64,000 nt of DNA from Caryophanales bacterium. GTDB taxonomy: Bacteria; Bacillota; Bacilli; Paenibacillales; CANHCR01. The notes under the pieces are model-generated. The model made no database searches. It saw only the letters and a list, made by a program, of their open reading frames with translations, and was not told where the DNA came from. The position numbers were made by a program, and so were the translations under genes. Numbering within the stretch: the first letter of the stretch is position 1; each line of letters begins with the position of its first letter. The stretch lies in NCBI GenBank assembly GCA_947459205.1, contig CANHCR010000003.1, positions 34,916 through 98,915 on the forward strand, written 5' to 3'. Below, piece after piece: positions 9,235-19,317 of this stretch.

Positions 9235-10185
9235 GTGATGACAATGTCAGATTTTCACCATTTAGCTCACAGCAAACAGCAGTCGAAAAGTATGAAAACG
9301 CTTTGGGTGACACTCCTGCTCACACTATTTTTCACGATCGTCGAAGTGATCGGTGGTATCGTTTCCAACTCGCTGGCGCTACTCTCCGACTCGGCGCATA
9401 TGATTTCCGATGTGTTCGCGCTCGGATTGAGCATGATCGCCATCTACATGGCGCGTCGTCCGTCCAACTCGAAATACACGTTCGGTTTTCTCCGTTTCGA
9501 AATAATCGCTTCGTTCCTCAACGGCTTGACGCTCATCATCATCTCCGTCGGGATTTTTATCGAAGGAATCCGGCGGATGATCAACCCCGAGCCGATTGAT
9601 CTGCGACTGATGCTGACGATTGCCGTCATCGGTCTCATTGTCAATATCGTGCTCACGTTCGTGCTGAGCCGCAGCATGAAGGAAGAGAAAAATTTGAACA
9701 TCCAAAGTGCGCTTTGGCATTTCATCGGCGACCTACTAAGTTCGATCGGTGTCATCATGTCCGCCATCATCATCTACTTCACCGGCTTGTTGTTTTTCGA
9801 TCCAATCATCAGCCTCGTAATTGGCGCAATCATCTTCACCGGCGGGGCGCGCATTGTCCGCGAGTCGTATCTGATTCTAATGGAGTCGGTGCCGGAGTCG
9901 TTTGATTTGGAGGAAATACGCGGTGAAATCGGGAAAATCGAAGGTGTTGAAGATGTTCACGAACTACATCTGTGGGCGATTTCTACTGAACATTACTCGC
10001 TGACTGCCCATGTATTTGTGAGTGAAAACATCCAGCCGGCATGCATCATTCTCGGCATCAACGAAATGCTCAAGGAAAAGTATGGCATTTGGCATTCGAC
10101 GATTCAAACGGAACTGGCGCGCATCCACAATCACGGCGAGTATGGACGTGAGTTTTTGCGTCAAAAAGAAGCGTCCGTTAAATAA
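9235..10185 (+). CDS. cation diffusion facilitator transporter (CzcD/ZitB-like)
   Basis: VEVIGGIVSNSLALLSDSAHMISDVFALGLSM and HxxxD motifs of the CDF family. Confidence 0.92.
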   Translation: MMTMSDFHHLAHSKQQSKSMKTLWVTLLLTLFFTIVEVIGGIVSNSLALLSDSAHMISDVFALGLSMIAIYMARRPSNSKYTFGFLRFEIIASFLNGLTLIIISVGIFIEGIRRMINPEPIDLRLMLTIAVIGLIVNIVLTFVLSRSMKEEKNLNIQSALWHFIGDLLSSIGVIMSAIIIYFTGLLFFDPIISLVIGAIIFTGGARIVRESYLILMESVPESFDLEEIRGEIGKIEGVEDVHELHLWAISTEHYSLTAHVFVSENIQPACIILGINEMLKEKYGIWHSTIQTELARIHNHGEYGREFLRQKEASVK

Positions 10186-10203
10186 AGGAGGCGTTGATCG
10201 CCG

Positions 10204-11082
10204 ATGTGGTTTGTGCTTGCCGTGCTCAGTGCGCTCGTGTTCGGTGCGGCTGGTTTGTTTATGAAGGCTAGCCAGGCCGCTGGTGGCAGCACTCGACATT
10301 TATTGTTCGGATTGTATGCAGCGGGCGCGGTCGGTTTTTTCGTCCATAGTTTCTTCACGCCACCTGAGTCCTGGTACAGCTGGCAACTTTGGCTCGGCGG
10401 ACTGATCATCGGTGCTGGCTCCGCTTGGGGCAATCTCATCTGGATGCGCGCACTAGATTATGGACCTGCCAGCCTCACCTCGCTGTTTACCAACATGAAT
10501 ATTGTGCTTGTCATTCTGCTCGCTACATTTTGGTACGGCGAATCGGTCAATGGCTTTCAGTGGACGGGCATCGCCCTGCTACTTGGTGCGATTGCGCTCG
10601 TCTCGCTGCGTCCAGGCGAACCGCTGACCATCCGCGAAAAAACGTGGTTCGCGCTCATTGTATTTTCGATTGCCTTATTCACCTTCCGCAATGGCGGCCT
10701 GAAAGTGACGAGCGAACTCGAACTGTCAAACGCTGCCGTGCTGTTCATCGGCTATTTGCTATCGCTCATATGGTTCGGAGCTTCCATCATGCGGCGAGGC
10801 CGTTTAACTGTCGCGGATATACCCGACATCAGCGAACAGCGTAGCACTGCGCTGATTGGCATACGTTGGGGCTTGCTCGCCGGTTGCTGCTCTTATGGTG
10901 GCCTGCAATTGTACGCGATGGCGCTCGAAATCGGTCCGGCGAACATCATCGCCCCGATTTTTGCCGCCAACAGCCTCGTCATCGCGCTTGGTGCCATTGT
11001 ATTTTTCCGCGAAACATTGACGCGCTTGCAAATCGCCGCCGTACTTTTGCTATTCATTGGCCTCGTGCTCGTGCGCCTCTGA
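10204..11082 (+). CDS. EamA/DMT-family transporter
   Basis: About 10 TM helices, EamA repeat pattern. Confidence 0.85.
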   Translation: MWFVLAVLSALVFGAAGLFMKASQAAGGSTRHLLFGLYAAGAVGFFVHSFFTPPESWYSWQLWLGGLIIGAGSAWGNLIWMRALDYGPASLTSLFTNMNIVLVILLATFWYGESVNGFQWTGIALLLGAIALVSLRPGEPLTIREKTWFALIVFSIALFTFRNGGLKVTSELELSNAAVLFIGYLLSLIWFGASIMRRGRLTVADIPDISEQRSTALIGIRWGLLAGCCSYGGLQLYAMALEIGPANIIAPIFAANSLVIALGAIVFFRETLTRLQIAAVLLLFIGLVLVRL

Positions 11083-11146
11083 CAAGCATGCATATTTCCC
11101 GCACAATCCGCATACATATGTACTGTATCGTTTTTTAGAAAGTTCG

Positions 11147-11416
11147 ATGAACGAGAAAGGTGCGATGAATGTGGATTTTCGTTTCTGCCCAGTTTGTGGT
11201 ACATATCTTGAGAAAAATTATGCCGACCCACAATCGTTGCCTGGTTGTCCGCTCGGTCATTTTACGCTCTTTCCGAATCTCGCGATGCTAACGGCTGCAC
11301 CGCTTCTGTTGCGCAGCAGCACCCGCACCACACCGTTCGCTAGCGCCAAATATGAAGAAACGGCCGTCACTCCCGTTCTGGAGTCCGACCGTTATGAACG
11401 TTATCACACACCGTAG
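11147..11416 (+). CDS. short zinc-ribbon protein, possibly a Nudix N-terminal remnant
   Basis: FRFCPVCGTYLEKNY...PGCPLGHFTLFPN resembles the zinc ribbon preceding some Nudix domains, but no Nudix box follows. Confidence 0.45.
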   Translation: MNEKGAMNVDFRFCPVCGTYLEKNYADPQSLPGCPLGHFTLFPNLAMLTAAPLLLRSSTRTTPFASAKYEETAVTPVLESDRYERYHTP

Positions 11417-12393
11417 ATGCTCGCCATTCGCCTTGCCGTCTCGGCTATTTCCTCGCGGAACTCAGGTGGGCCAAGCACCTCGACGTTCGCTCCTTGGCCG
11501 AGTAACCACATCATGATGCCTTTGCCGAACACTTCCGCCTCGATCAGCGCCACCTCGCCGTCCATCGTCACCTTCGCATTTGGCAATCGATCGAGAATCG
11601 ACTCCAGCGACTTATTCCAAAAGCGGAACTTGATTTTCATCAACTTGCCAGTCTGCATGAACTGCACCTGTTGGCGAAAAATCCCCTCTTGAAAACGACT
11701 GCGCTCCGAAACATGGAACCGATCGCCACTTACCGCATAATCGGCAATCCGATCAATGCGAAACGTTGCTGGGTAGTCGCGCTCCACCCCTTCAATATAA
11801 GCAACCAAATAAAAATAATAATCGGAAAATATCAGTCCAAGCGGCTGCACGTTCATCGACACCGGCTGTTGCTCATTCACGCGCAAATAGTTCATCTGCA
11901 CTAGGCGCCGCTCACGGACGGCAAAACTCAAATCCCACATTTTTGCGAATAGCGGTTGGTTGTGCCGCACTGGTATGTACAAAAACAACTCGTTTTTGAT
12001 CATTTCGCGAATATGTTTGCGATGCTCGCCTGGTGCCTGCTCAATCAATTTATCGAGTATGCGGGACAATTCCTCCTTAGGAAATGCGCGGCTCTCCAGC
12101 AACACCTTGGCCAACACCAAAATATCCATGTGAGTTATTAAATAACGATCGTCGGACTGCAACTGATAACCTTTCTTTTGGTCGCTGTAGACGATGGCAA
12201 TATCATTTTGATGCTTATAAAATTCCGATAAATATGTGCGTAAATCCTCGATATCTCGTTGAATCGATTTATCACTTACTTGAAACTCCTCGGCAAGCGC
12301 TCGTTTGTTAATCACTTGACGCTGAATGAGTCGCTCAAAAATTTGCAAAATCCGAATCGTCTTCAACTGCCCCGACTCCATTTCGATGATCAT
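11404..12393 (-). CDS. HTH + WYL-domain transcriptional regulator
   Basis: N-terminal HTH (KRALAEEFQVSDKSIQRDIEDLR) and WYL-like core. Confidence 0.9.
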   Translation of the reverse strand: MIIEMESGQLKTIRILQIFERLIQRQVINKRALAEEFQVSDKSIQRDIEDLRTYLSEFYKHQNDIAIVYSDQKKGYQLQSDDRYLITHMDILVLAKVLLESRAFPKEELSRILDKLIEQAPGEHRKHIREMIKNELFLYIPVRHNQPLFAKMWDLSFAVRERRLVQMNYLRVNEQQPVSMNVQPLGLIFSDYYFYLVAYIEGVERDYPATFRIDRIADYAVSGDRFHVSERSRFQEGIFRQQVQFMQTGKLMKIKFRFWNKSLESILDRLPNAKVTMDGEVALIEAEVFGKGIMMWLLGQGANVEVLGPPEFREEIAETARRMASIYGV

Positions 12394-12500
12394 CCACCCC
12401 CTTCTTTAGTTATCGATTCTTTATTTCCCATTTTACACCACAATGGTACGGATTTGTATATAAATTCTATTTATTTTTCAATTAGAATATCAGACTCTTA

Positions 12501-12517
12501 TGGACAGTTAATGTCCA
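12501..12517. promoter_or_regulatory. operator-like dyad TGGACA-N5-TGTCCA
   Basis: Perfect 6-bp arms in the divergent promoter region; TATAAT at 12529-12534 for the plus-strand gene. Confidence 0.5.
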
Positions 12518-12584
12518 ATATTTCAAGGTATAATTTAGTAATCTTATTTTTTCCGAAAGATAACTAGGGAGTGTTGGCCTACCG

Positions 12585-13541
12585 ATGAATTCGATGCAAA
12601 GAATTTTGAAAATTACGCAGGCATTAAAGAATGGCGAAACGTATTCGATTGATGAGTTGTCACAAGAGTACGGTAAGCATCGCGAAACGATCAAACGTGA
12701 TATCGGTATGATTCGCGAATCGCTCGCCGCAGAAGGGATCGAGTTGATTTATCGCCATCATGAAAAAAAGTATGAGGCACGTCGTGCGGAGCACATCCGA
12801 CCAGAGCAAATTTTTGCCATTCTTTCTGTGTTGCATGGCAGTCGAACACTCAGTCGCGAGGAAATGAAGCAGATGGAGGAGACGTTCGGCAAACTGATTT
12901 CCAAAGAGTCACAAATTCGTCTCAAGCGGATGATTGCCAGCTTTCAATTTCACTACCACCCGCGCACGAATGACCCGTTGCTACCTAGCATCGACATACT
13001 TTTGGAGAGTATTATTTCGCAGACGGCGCTCGATATTACGTATGTCACAGCGAAATCAGACAAGCGTCACCTGCGAATCGCGCCATTTTCGATTGTCTTC
13101 GATGAGGGCTACTTTTATGTCGTCGTGCGCACAATGCACAAAGATCCGAGCGATGATTTACGCCTGAATTTACGGATTGACCGCATCGTCAACATGGACT
13201 GGACCGACGTGAAATTCAGCGTACCACAGCACGGTGCTGATTATTTCAAAGCAGGCGAGTATGCCAACAAGTCGGCCAAAATGTATAGCGGTGAACAAAG
13301 CATCAAAATCAAGTTGCGCATGCAATCGCACGTCGTTTCGTATTTTGAGGACAAGTTCCCTGTGCATACACTCATTGACAAAACGAAGCAATCGAGCACC
13401 TTCGAATTCGAAGTGATGAACGAGGATGGGGCGATCTTCTGGATTTTGTCGGAACGTGATTGGGTAGAGGTTTTGGAACCACTCGAATTACGCGAAAAAA
13501 TAAAGTCAATCATTTTAGATATGGCAAAGCGATACGAATAA
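12585..13541 (+). CDS. HTH + WYL-domain transcriptional regulator
   Basis: HTH (YSIDELSQEYGKHRETIKRDIGMIRE); same architecture as the divergent neighbour. Confidence 0.9.
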   Translation: MNSMQRILKITQALKNGETYSIDELSQEYGKHRETIKRDIGMIRESLAAEGIELIYRHHEKKYEARRAEHIRPEQIFAILSVLHGSRTLSREEMKQMEETFGKLISKESQIRLKRMIASFQFHYHPRTNDPLLPSIDILLESIISQTALDITYVTAKSDKRHLRIAPFSIVFDEGYFYVVVRTMHKDPSDDLRLNLRIDRIVNMDWTDVKFSVPQHGADYFKAGEYANKSAKMYSGEQSIKIKLRMQSHVVSYFEDKFPVHTLIDKTKQSSTFEFEVMNEDGAIFWILSERDWVEVLEPLELREKIKSIILDMAKRYE

Positions 13542-13562
13542 ATTGGCTGAAAACTAAACATT

Positions 13563-13617
13563 CACAAAAAAACCTCCCGCGGCGATTTTCGAATCGAAAT
13601 CGCAATGGGAGGTTTCG
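13563..13617. terminator. bidirectional intrinsic terminator
   Basis: AAACCTCCC...GGGAGGTTT hairpin between convergent genes. Confidence 0.8.
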
Positions 13618-13631
13618 TTTATCACAGTGTC

Positions 13632-14381
13632 CTAGGACGTAAACCACTTTTTGAACATCAGTTTGGTCGTTTCCATATTCATCGCAGCAATCGAGGTAGT
13701 CAGCGGAATGCCCTTCGGACATACTTTCACGCAGTTTTGTGAGTTGCCACAACCTTCGATGCCGCCATCTTCCATCAATGTCGCCGTACGCTCGTCTTTG
13801 TTCAGTTCACCGGTCGGGTGAGCATTGAACAAACGAACTTGCGAGATCGCGTAAGGACCGATAAAGTCGGTCTTCTCGTTAACGTTCGGGCAAGCCTCAA
13901 CACATACGCCGCACGTCATACATTTGGACAGTTCATATGCCCACTGACGTTTCGCTTCTGCCATCCGCGGACCTGGTCCGAGATCATACGTACCGTCAAT
14001 CGGAATCCATGCCTTCACTTTTTTCAAGCCATCGAACATACGTTGGCGATCAATCACCAAGTCACGCACGACAGGGAAGGTGTTCATCGGCTCAAGACGA
14101 ATCGGCTGCTCCAATTTGTCAACCAAAGCAGTACACGCTTGGCGCGGTTTGCCATTGATGACCATCGAGCACGCACCGCACACTTCTTCCAAACAGTTCG
14201 ACTCCCAGCATACCGGCGTCGTCTTGCCACCCTTTGCGTTGAGCGGATTGCGCTGCACTTCCATGAGTGCGCTGATGACGTTCATGTTCGGGCGATACGG
14301 AATTTCGAACTCTTCCGTATACGGCTTCGTCTCCGGCGAATCTTGGCGTTGCACGACAAATTTAATCGTTTGTTGAGACAT
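13632..14381 (-). CDS. sdhB: succinate dehydrogenase / fumarate reductase iron-sulfur subunit
   Basis: CWESNCLEEVCGACSMVINGKPRQAC and CMTCGVCVEACPN motifs. Confidence 0.95.
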   Translation of the reverse strand: MSQQTIKFVVQRQDSPETKPYTEEFEIPYRPNMNVISALMEVQRNPLNAKGGKTTPVCWESNCLEEVCGACSMVINGKPRQACTALVDKLEQPIRLEPMNTFPVVRDLVIDRQRMFDGLKKVKAWIPIDGTYDLGPGPRMAEAKRQWAYELSKCMTCGVCVEACPNVNEKTDFIGPYAISQVRLFNAHPTGELNKDERTATLMEDGGIEGCGNSQNCVKVCPKGIPLTTSIAAMNMETTKLMFKKWFTS

Positions 14382-14382
14382 C

Positions 14383-16143
14383 TTAGGAGGCCCCCTTCTT
14401 CTTGTCGGTCGTGTAGTCACGTTTACGCGGTGCAATCAAGGACACATCAATATCTTCGTACGTAATTTGTGGTCCGTTTGCCGTATAGGTAGCAATCGTC
14501 GATTTCATATACTTCTCGTCGTTACGCTCAGGAAACTCTGGCTTGAAGTGGGCGCCGCGACTCTCATCGCGAAGCAACGCGCCAACGACCATCACGCGAC
14601 CCAATTCAAACATGTTCCACAACTGGCGAGTAAACGCCGCGCCAGCATTGTTCCACTTCGCCGTATCGTTAATGTTGATCTTCTTGTAGCGCTCCATCAA
14701 CTCAACAATTTTGTCATCCGTTTCTTTCAACTTGTTGTTGTAGCGAACGACCGTGCAGTTGTTGAGCATGTACTCGCCAAGTTCTTTGTGAAGCACGTAC
14801 GCGTTCTCCGTACCGTCCAGTTTGAGAATGCTCTCGTATTTCTCAACTTGCTTGTTTTTCTCTTGCTCGAACACTGTACTGCTCACATCGGATGCCGACT
14901 TGCCGAGCCCTTTGACGTACTCAATCGCCTTCGGTCCAGCGACCATGCCGCCAAAAATCGAGGAAAGCAACGAGTTCGCTCCAAGTCGGTTAGCGCCGTG
15001 GTACTGGTAATCACACTCACCAGCTGCGAATAGTCCTGGAATGTTCGTCATTTGGTTATAGTCGACCCACAAACCACCCATCGAGTAGTGGACAGCAGGG
15101 AAGATTTTCATCGGAATCTTGCGCGGATCGTCTCCCATGAACTTTTCGTAAATTTCCATGATGCCGCCGAGCTTGACATCCAATTCGCGCGGATCCTTAT
15201 GCGACAAGTCGAGGTAAACCATGTTCTCGCCGTTGACGCCGAGTTTTTGGTCAACACAGACGCTGAAAATTTCGCGCGTCGCAATGTCGCGCGGCACGAG
15301 GTTTCCGTATGCTGGATACTTCTCTTCGAGGAAATACCACGGTTTGCCGTCTTTGTACGTCCATACGCGACCGCCTTCGCCGCGTGCAGATTCCGACATT
15401 AGACGCAGTTTGTCGTCTCCCGGAATTGCCGTCGGATGAATTTGGATGAACTCGCCGTTCCCGTATTGTACACCCTGCTGGTAGACTGCACTCGCAGCCG
15501 TACCCGTATTGATGACCGAGTTGGTCGATTTTCCAAAAATAATGCCGGGACCACCTGTTGCAAGAATGACCGCATCGGCTGCGAATGTCACGACTTCCAT
15601 CGAACGCAAGTTTTGTGCGGAAATGCCGCGGCATATGCCCTCGTCATCGATGACCGCAGACAGGAACTCCCAATGCTCATGCTTCGTCACCAAGCCAGCC
15701 GCTTCCCAGCGACGTACCTGCTCGTCGAGCGCGTATAGCAACTGCTGCCCTGTCGTCGCGCCTGCAAATGCCGTCCGCGCATGCTTCGTCCCACCGAACC
15801 GACGGAAATCGAGCAAACCTTCCGGCGTACGGTTGAACATGACGCCCATCCGGTCCATCAAATGGATAATGCCTGGCGCCGCTTCACACATCGCCTTGAC
15901 AGGCGGTTGATGGGCGAGAAAGTCGCCACCATACACAGTATCGTCAAAATGCTCCCAAGGCGAGTCACCCTCACCTTTTGTATTTACCGCGCCGTTAATA
16001 CCGCCCTGCGCACACACAGAGTGTGAACGTTTGACGGGAACAAGTGAAAACAGTTCGACAGGCGTACCTGTCTCTGCCACTTTGATCGTAGCCATTAAGC
16101 CGGCGAGTCCTCCGCCGACGACAATTACTTTTGACTTAGCCAT
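14383..16143 (-). CDS. sdhA: succinate dehydrogenase flavoprotein subunit
   Basis: VVGGGLAGLMATIK, HSVCAQGGINGA and HGANRLGANSLL motifs. Confidence 0.96.
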   Translation of the reverse strand: MAKSKVIVVGGGLAGLMATIKVAETGTPVELFSLVPVKRSHSVCAQGGINGAVNTKGEGDSPWEHFDDTVYGGDFLAHQPPVKAMCEAAPGIIHLMDRMGVMFNRTPEGLLDFRRFGGTKHARTAFAGATTGQQLLYALDEQVRRWEAAGLVTKHEHWEFLSAVIDDEGICRGISAQNLRSMEVVTFAADAVILATGGPGIIFGKSTNSVINTGTAASAVYQQGVQYGNGEFIQIHPTAIPGDDKLRLMSESARGEGGRVWTYKDGKPWYFLEEKYPAYGNLVPRDIATREIFSVCVDQKLGVNGENMVYLDLSHKDPRELDVKLGGIMEIYEKFMGDDPRKIPMKIFPAVHYSMGGLWVDYNQMTNIPGLFAAGECDYQYHGANRLGANSLLSSIFGGMVAGPKAIEYVKGLGKSASDVSSTVFEQEKNKQVEKYESILKLDGTENAYVLHKELGEYMLNNCTVVRYNNKLKETDDKIVELMERYKKININDTAKWNNAGAAFTRQLWNMFELGRVMVVGALLRDESRGAHFKPEFPERNDEKYMKSTIATYTANGPQITYEDIDVSLIAPRKRDYTTDKKKGAS

Positions 16144-16158
16144 CGTGTCTTCTCCTCC

Positions 16159-16824
16159 CTAACCCAACAAACTGTTCAACAGCAAGCCGATGTTGCCTTG
16201 AAATTCATCGCCCGAAAAAGCAATAAGTGCAGCGACGAACATGCTACTCATGATGACGAACGCGCCCATCCAAACATAAGTGGAAATGCGCTGTGCCTTC
16301 GGTCCGACCGTGATGCCCCAGCTAACGAGAAATGCCCACATGCCGTTGCAGAAGTGGAACGATGCCGCGATGACAGCAATCACGTACACAGCAAGCGCAA
16401 TCGGGTTCGATAAAATATCGTGGATGAGTGCGCCGAGTTGATCTTTTTCAACATTACCGAGCGCCACTTGCAGGCGCGTCTCCGCGAAGTGCCAAACGAC
16501 GAATAAAAAGGTGATGACACCAGTAATTCGTTGCCAAATGAACATTTGGTTGCGGAAGAAGCTGTAGCTAGTCGGATTGTTGCGCGCTTGGAAGGCGACG
16601 TACAAGCCGTATACACCGTGATAGAGCAACGGTAACCAGATCAGAAAAATTTCCAATAGCAACACCAATGGCAAACCCGTCAGCCATGCGACTTGCTGTT
16701 GGTAGCGCTCAGGACTGATGGTCGCGAGAAAGTTGGTGTACATATGCTCCAGCAGGAACATGCCCACCGGAATGACCCCCAAGAGGGAGTGCAACTTACG
16801 ATAATAATAGGAATTGCCGGTCAT
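16159..16824 (-). CDS. sdhC: succinate dehydrogenase cytochrome b558 subunit
   Basis: Five-TM protein immediately upstream of sdhA; RKLHSLLGVIPVGMFLLEHM. Confidence 0.93.
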   Translation of the reverse strand: MTGNSYYYRKLHSLLGVIPVGMFLLEHMYTNFLATISPERYQQQVAWLTGLPLVLLLEIFLIWLPLLYHGVYGLYVAFQARNNPTSYSFFRNQMFIWQRITGVITFLFVVWHFAETRLQVALGNVEKDQLGALIHDILSNPIALAVYVIAVIAASFHFCNGMWAFLVSWGITVGPKAQRISTYVWMGAFVIMSSMFVAALIAFSGDEFQGNIGLLLNSLLG

Positions 16825-16860
16825 GTAGTGAAATCCTCCTCAATGTGACATATTTTTATT

Positions 16861-16874
16861 TTACAACGTTTTCG
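16861..16874 (-). promoter_or_regulatory. possible CcpA cre site upstream of sdhC
   Basis: CGAAAACGTTGTAA (minus strand) has two mismatches to TGWAANCGNTNWCA. Confidence 0.3.
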
Positions 16875-16895
16875 CTTATAATGAAAACAAAATTT

Positions 16896-16915
16896 AAGTA
16901 TTAAAAGTTATACTT
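16896..16915. promoter_or_regulatory. LysR-type operator candidate between the LysR gene and sdhC
   Basis: Dyad AAGTAT-N8-ATACTT in the divergent intergenic region. Confidence 0.4.
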
Positions 16916-16933
16916 TTTTTGCATAAGGGGACG

Positions 16934-17833
16934 ATGGTCTCAATGAACGATGGTTACATCGCGTTTCTCGCGATTGTCGAGCAGCAGAGCATGAACAAAG
17001 CAGCGGCTCATTTGCACCTTTCGCAGCCGGCCTTGTCGCGAAAAATTCAGAAGCTCGAGGAGACACTCGGCGTGCAACTTTTTCAGCGAATCGGCAAAAA
17101 GTTGGAGTTGACGCGCGTCGGGCAACTTTGTTACGAGCGCCTGAAGTCGCTACAGTCGTTGGAACAACAGTTTTTGCTTGATCTGCGCATGTATCGCGAT
17201 GAGCAACAGAGCCAAATCACGATAGGCGCCAGCCTGACAACGCTGCAATCGACGTTACCCGAGCTGATTGGCGCGTTCACAGACATCCATGCTCATCATG
17301 AGATCAAAGTCGTGACTGGCAAGACACACGAAATTGTGTCGTTCGTTCGTGAAAAGAAAGTGGACATCGGACTGATTGCCACGACGATTGACCAACCTGA
17401 CCTGCAATGCCTACCTTTATTTGCCGATCACTTGGAATTGGTCGTACCATACAACCATCCGTTGACGGCGAAATCGGTGACAATCAACGACTTGAACCGC
17501 TTACCGATGATTTTGTTTTCGAGCGGTTCGCTCTACCGAGTGCTGATGGACGAAATGTTCCAGCGCTACGGGATTTTTCCGCAGGTGAAAATGGAGATCG
17601 ACTCCTTTGAGGCGATGATCCGCCTCGTGTCGACATTCCGTGTGGCGACGCTCCTGCCGAAATCGTACATGCACGCGACGATGCTCGAGCAAAATGGCTT
17701 GGTAATCATCGAACTGCCAGAACTGAATCGGACCGTGCGCGAGACTTCACTTATCTATTTAGAAGATGAGCAACTGAACCATGCAAGCAAACAGTTTGTC
17801 GCCATCTCGCGGCAAGTATTTGCGGGTAGTTGA
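16934..17833 (+). CDS. LysR-family regulator divergent from sdhCAB
   Basis: wHTH FLAIVEQQSMNKAAAHLHLSQPALSRKIQKLEETLG; start could also be 16943. Confidence 0.92.
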   Translation: MVSMNDGYIAFLAIVEQQSMNKAAAHLHLSQPALSRKIQKLEETLGVQLFQRIGKKLELTRVGQLCYERLKSLQSLEQQFLLDLRMYRDEQQSQITIGASLTTLQSTLPELIGAFTDIHAHHEIKVVTGKTHEIVSFVREKKVDIGLIATTIDQPDLQCLPLFADHLELVVPYNHPLTAKSVTINDLNRLPMILFSSGSLYRVLMDEMFQRYGIFPQVKMEIDSFEAMIRLVSTFRVATLLPKSYMHATMLEQNGLVIIELPELNRTVRETSLIYLEDEQLNHASKQFVAISRQVFAGS

Positions 17834-17861
17834 GTTATAAGTCATTCGATTGGCATGTAAG

Positions 17862-19133
17862 TCAGACGATAACGTAACCAGTATTCCTGCCTGCGCCAAC
17901 CGCATTCAGCAAGTTGCGCTCTACCAAATCACGCAACAATTGTCCTGCTTTTGTCTGTGAAATTCCCAACATATCCTGCACGTCTCTCCGCGAAATCAGC
18001 GATTTTTGGCGAGCCATCTCAAGAATCAAGTTCTCTGTTTGAATCGCATTCACATTCGGCAACGTGATGCGAAACGCATTTTCTGATTGCGCGATTGTCG
18101 GTTTGACCAAAGCATCACGATAACTATCGAATATTTTGGTTATCCCAGTCCCATACGCTTCAATCAATTTCAAACGATAAAAAATGGCTGCCAACTTTTC
18201 ATTGCGACACACAGATACGCCCAACTGAATATCCTCAAGTGTTAGACCCGCAACCAATCCACCCACTGAAACAAACTCGATACGATCGTCCAAAATGCTG
18301 ATCAACGTACTACTGCTCAATCCATACTCGCGATGCACCATCGCATTCAGCAACGCTTCACGCACTGCTACCTCAGGCACATCTCGACGATCAATGCGTA
18401 ATAAACCTGAGATCTCCGCTCGAACATGGTTGTTCAAATTAATGAATTCATACACGTCATTCAATTGTTTCAGAAGCGAACCGCCAAACTCGCGCCTGTC
18501 TTTAAACACTTCTTTTGTCGTGCCTTGAAAAATCGCAACCTTCGTCGTAAAACTGCACTGGTCAGACAATAGAAAGGCCACATTAGAATACGTCCTCGGC
18601 GAAGCGGCGACCAATCCCAATGTCACATGTTGTTTCACTGTAAATTCCAAGTTGCGTTTGCGAAACTCCGCTTCTGTATAATCAAATGTAAGTTCCTGTT
18701 GCAATGATCTGCGCAACTCAAACTGATCACCATCTGTTTCCAAAATCATTTTGCGTATGTGTGCATCCGACGCTGGTGAACTTGATGTGCCTTGCCGAAC
18801 ATATACACCAGCAGAAGTCAATCCTTTTGCCGACAAATAATAGGGTCGATGCGTACCCTGCTGCACATTTACGAATAATACATCCGTCCCATCAATGTTG
18901 CCGATTTCGCTCGAGACGAACATCGTAATATCCGGTTTTATCGCATCACGAAGCATATTCGTCAAACGAAGTTGCACCTCGACAGCGTTCATGACACCGA
19001 CTACCGAGCCTGAATCATCAACACCGATGATCAGCGTTCCGCTTTCTGTGTTGGCAAAAGCGATGATTTCTTTCTTAATGTCGTCGGTCCATTCTCGTTT
19101 GAGTTCCGTTCGCTCGTCTTCACGATACTTCAT
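17862..19133 (-). CDS. AlbA_2 (Schlafen-type divergent AAA) ATP-binding protein with C-terminal winged helix
   Basis: ERTELKREWTDDIKKEIIAFANTESGTLIIGVDDSGSVVG; VREALLNAMVHREY; C-terminal ISRRDVQDMLGISQTKAGQLLRDLVERNLL. Confidence 0.88.
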   Translation of the reverse strand: MKYREDERTELKREWTDDIKKEIIAFANTESGTLIIGVDDSGSVVGVMNAVEVQLRLTNMLRDAIKPDITMFVSSEIGNIDGTDVLFVNVQQGTHRPYYLSAKGLTSAGVYVRQGTSSSPASDAHIRKMILETDGDQFELRRSLQQELTFDYTEAEFRKRNLEFTVKQHVTLGLVAASPRTYSNVAFLLSDQCSFTTKVAIFQGTTKEVFKDRREFGGSLLKQLNDVYEFINLNNHVRAEISGLLRIDRRDVPEVAVREALLNAMVHREYGLSSSTLISILDDRIEFVSVGGLVAGLTLEDIQLGVSVCRNEKLAAIFYRLKLIEAYGTGITKIFDSYRDALVKPTIAQSENAFRITLPNVNAIQTENLILEMARQKSLISRRDVQDMLGISQTKAGQLLRDLVERNLLNAVGAGRNTGYVIV

Positions 19134-19188
19134 GAGATTCCCTCCGAACAGCTATCGTTTTTCATTCCCTAATTAATTCTAACACAAA

Positions 19189-19226
19189 TCTAACTTTTCT
19201 AACACATCAATGTTAGAAAAGTTAGA
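19189..19226. promoter_or_regulatory. 16-bp perfect inverted repeat upstream of the AlbA_2 gene
   Basis: TCTAACTTTTCTAACA-CATCAA-TGTTAGAAAAGTTAGA; extra CTAAC half-site at 19179. Confidence 0.65.
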
Positions 19227-19317
19227 AAGATGCTCCGACCGCTTTGAACGAGTTAGTCTTTGTCAATGACTTCTCGCCTGCACCGTCGTAGCAGCCCACA
19301 GGTCGCTACGACAATAT

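Noticed and set aside
17862-19133. AlbA_2 gene as part of a defence island
   Set aside because: Neighbours are housekeeping genes; no nuclease, toxin or other defence partner adjacent
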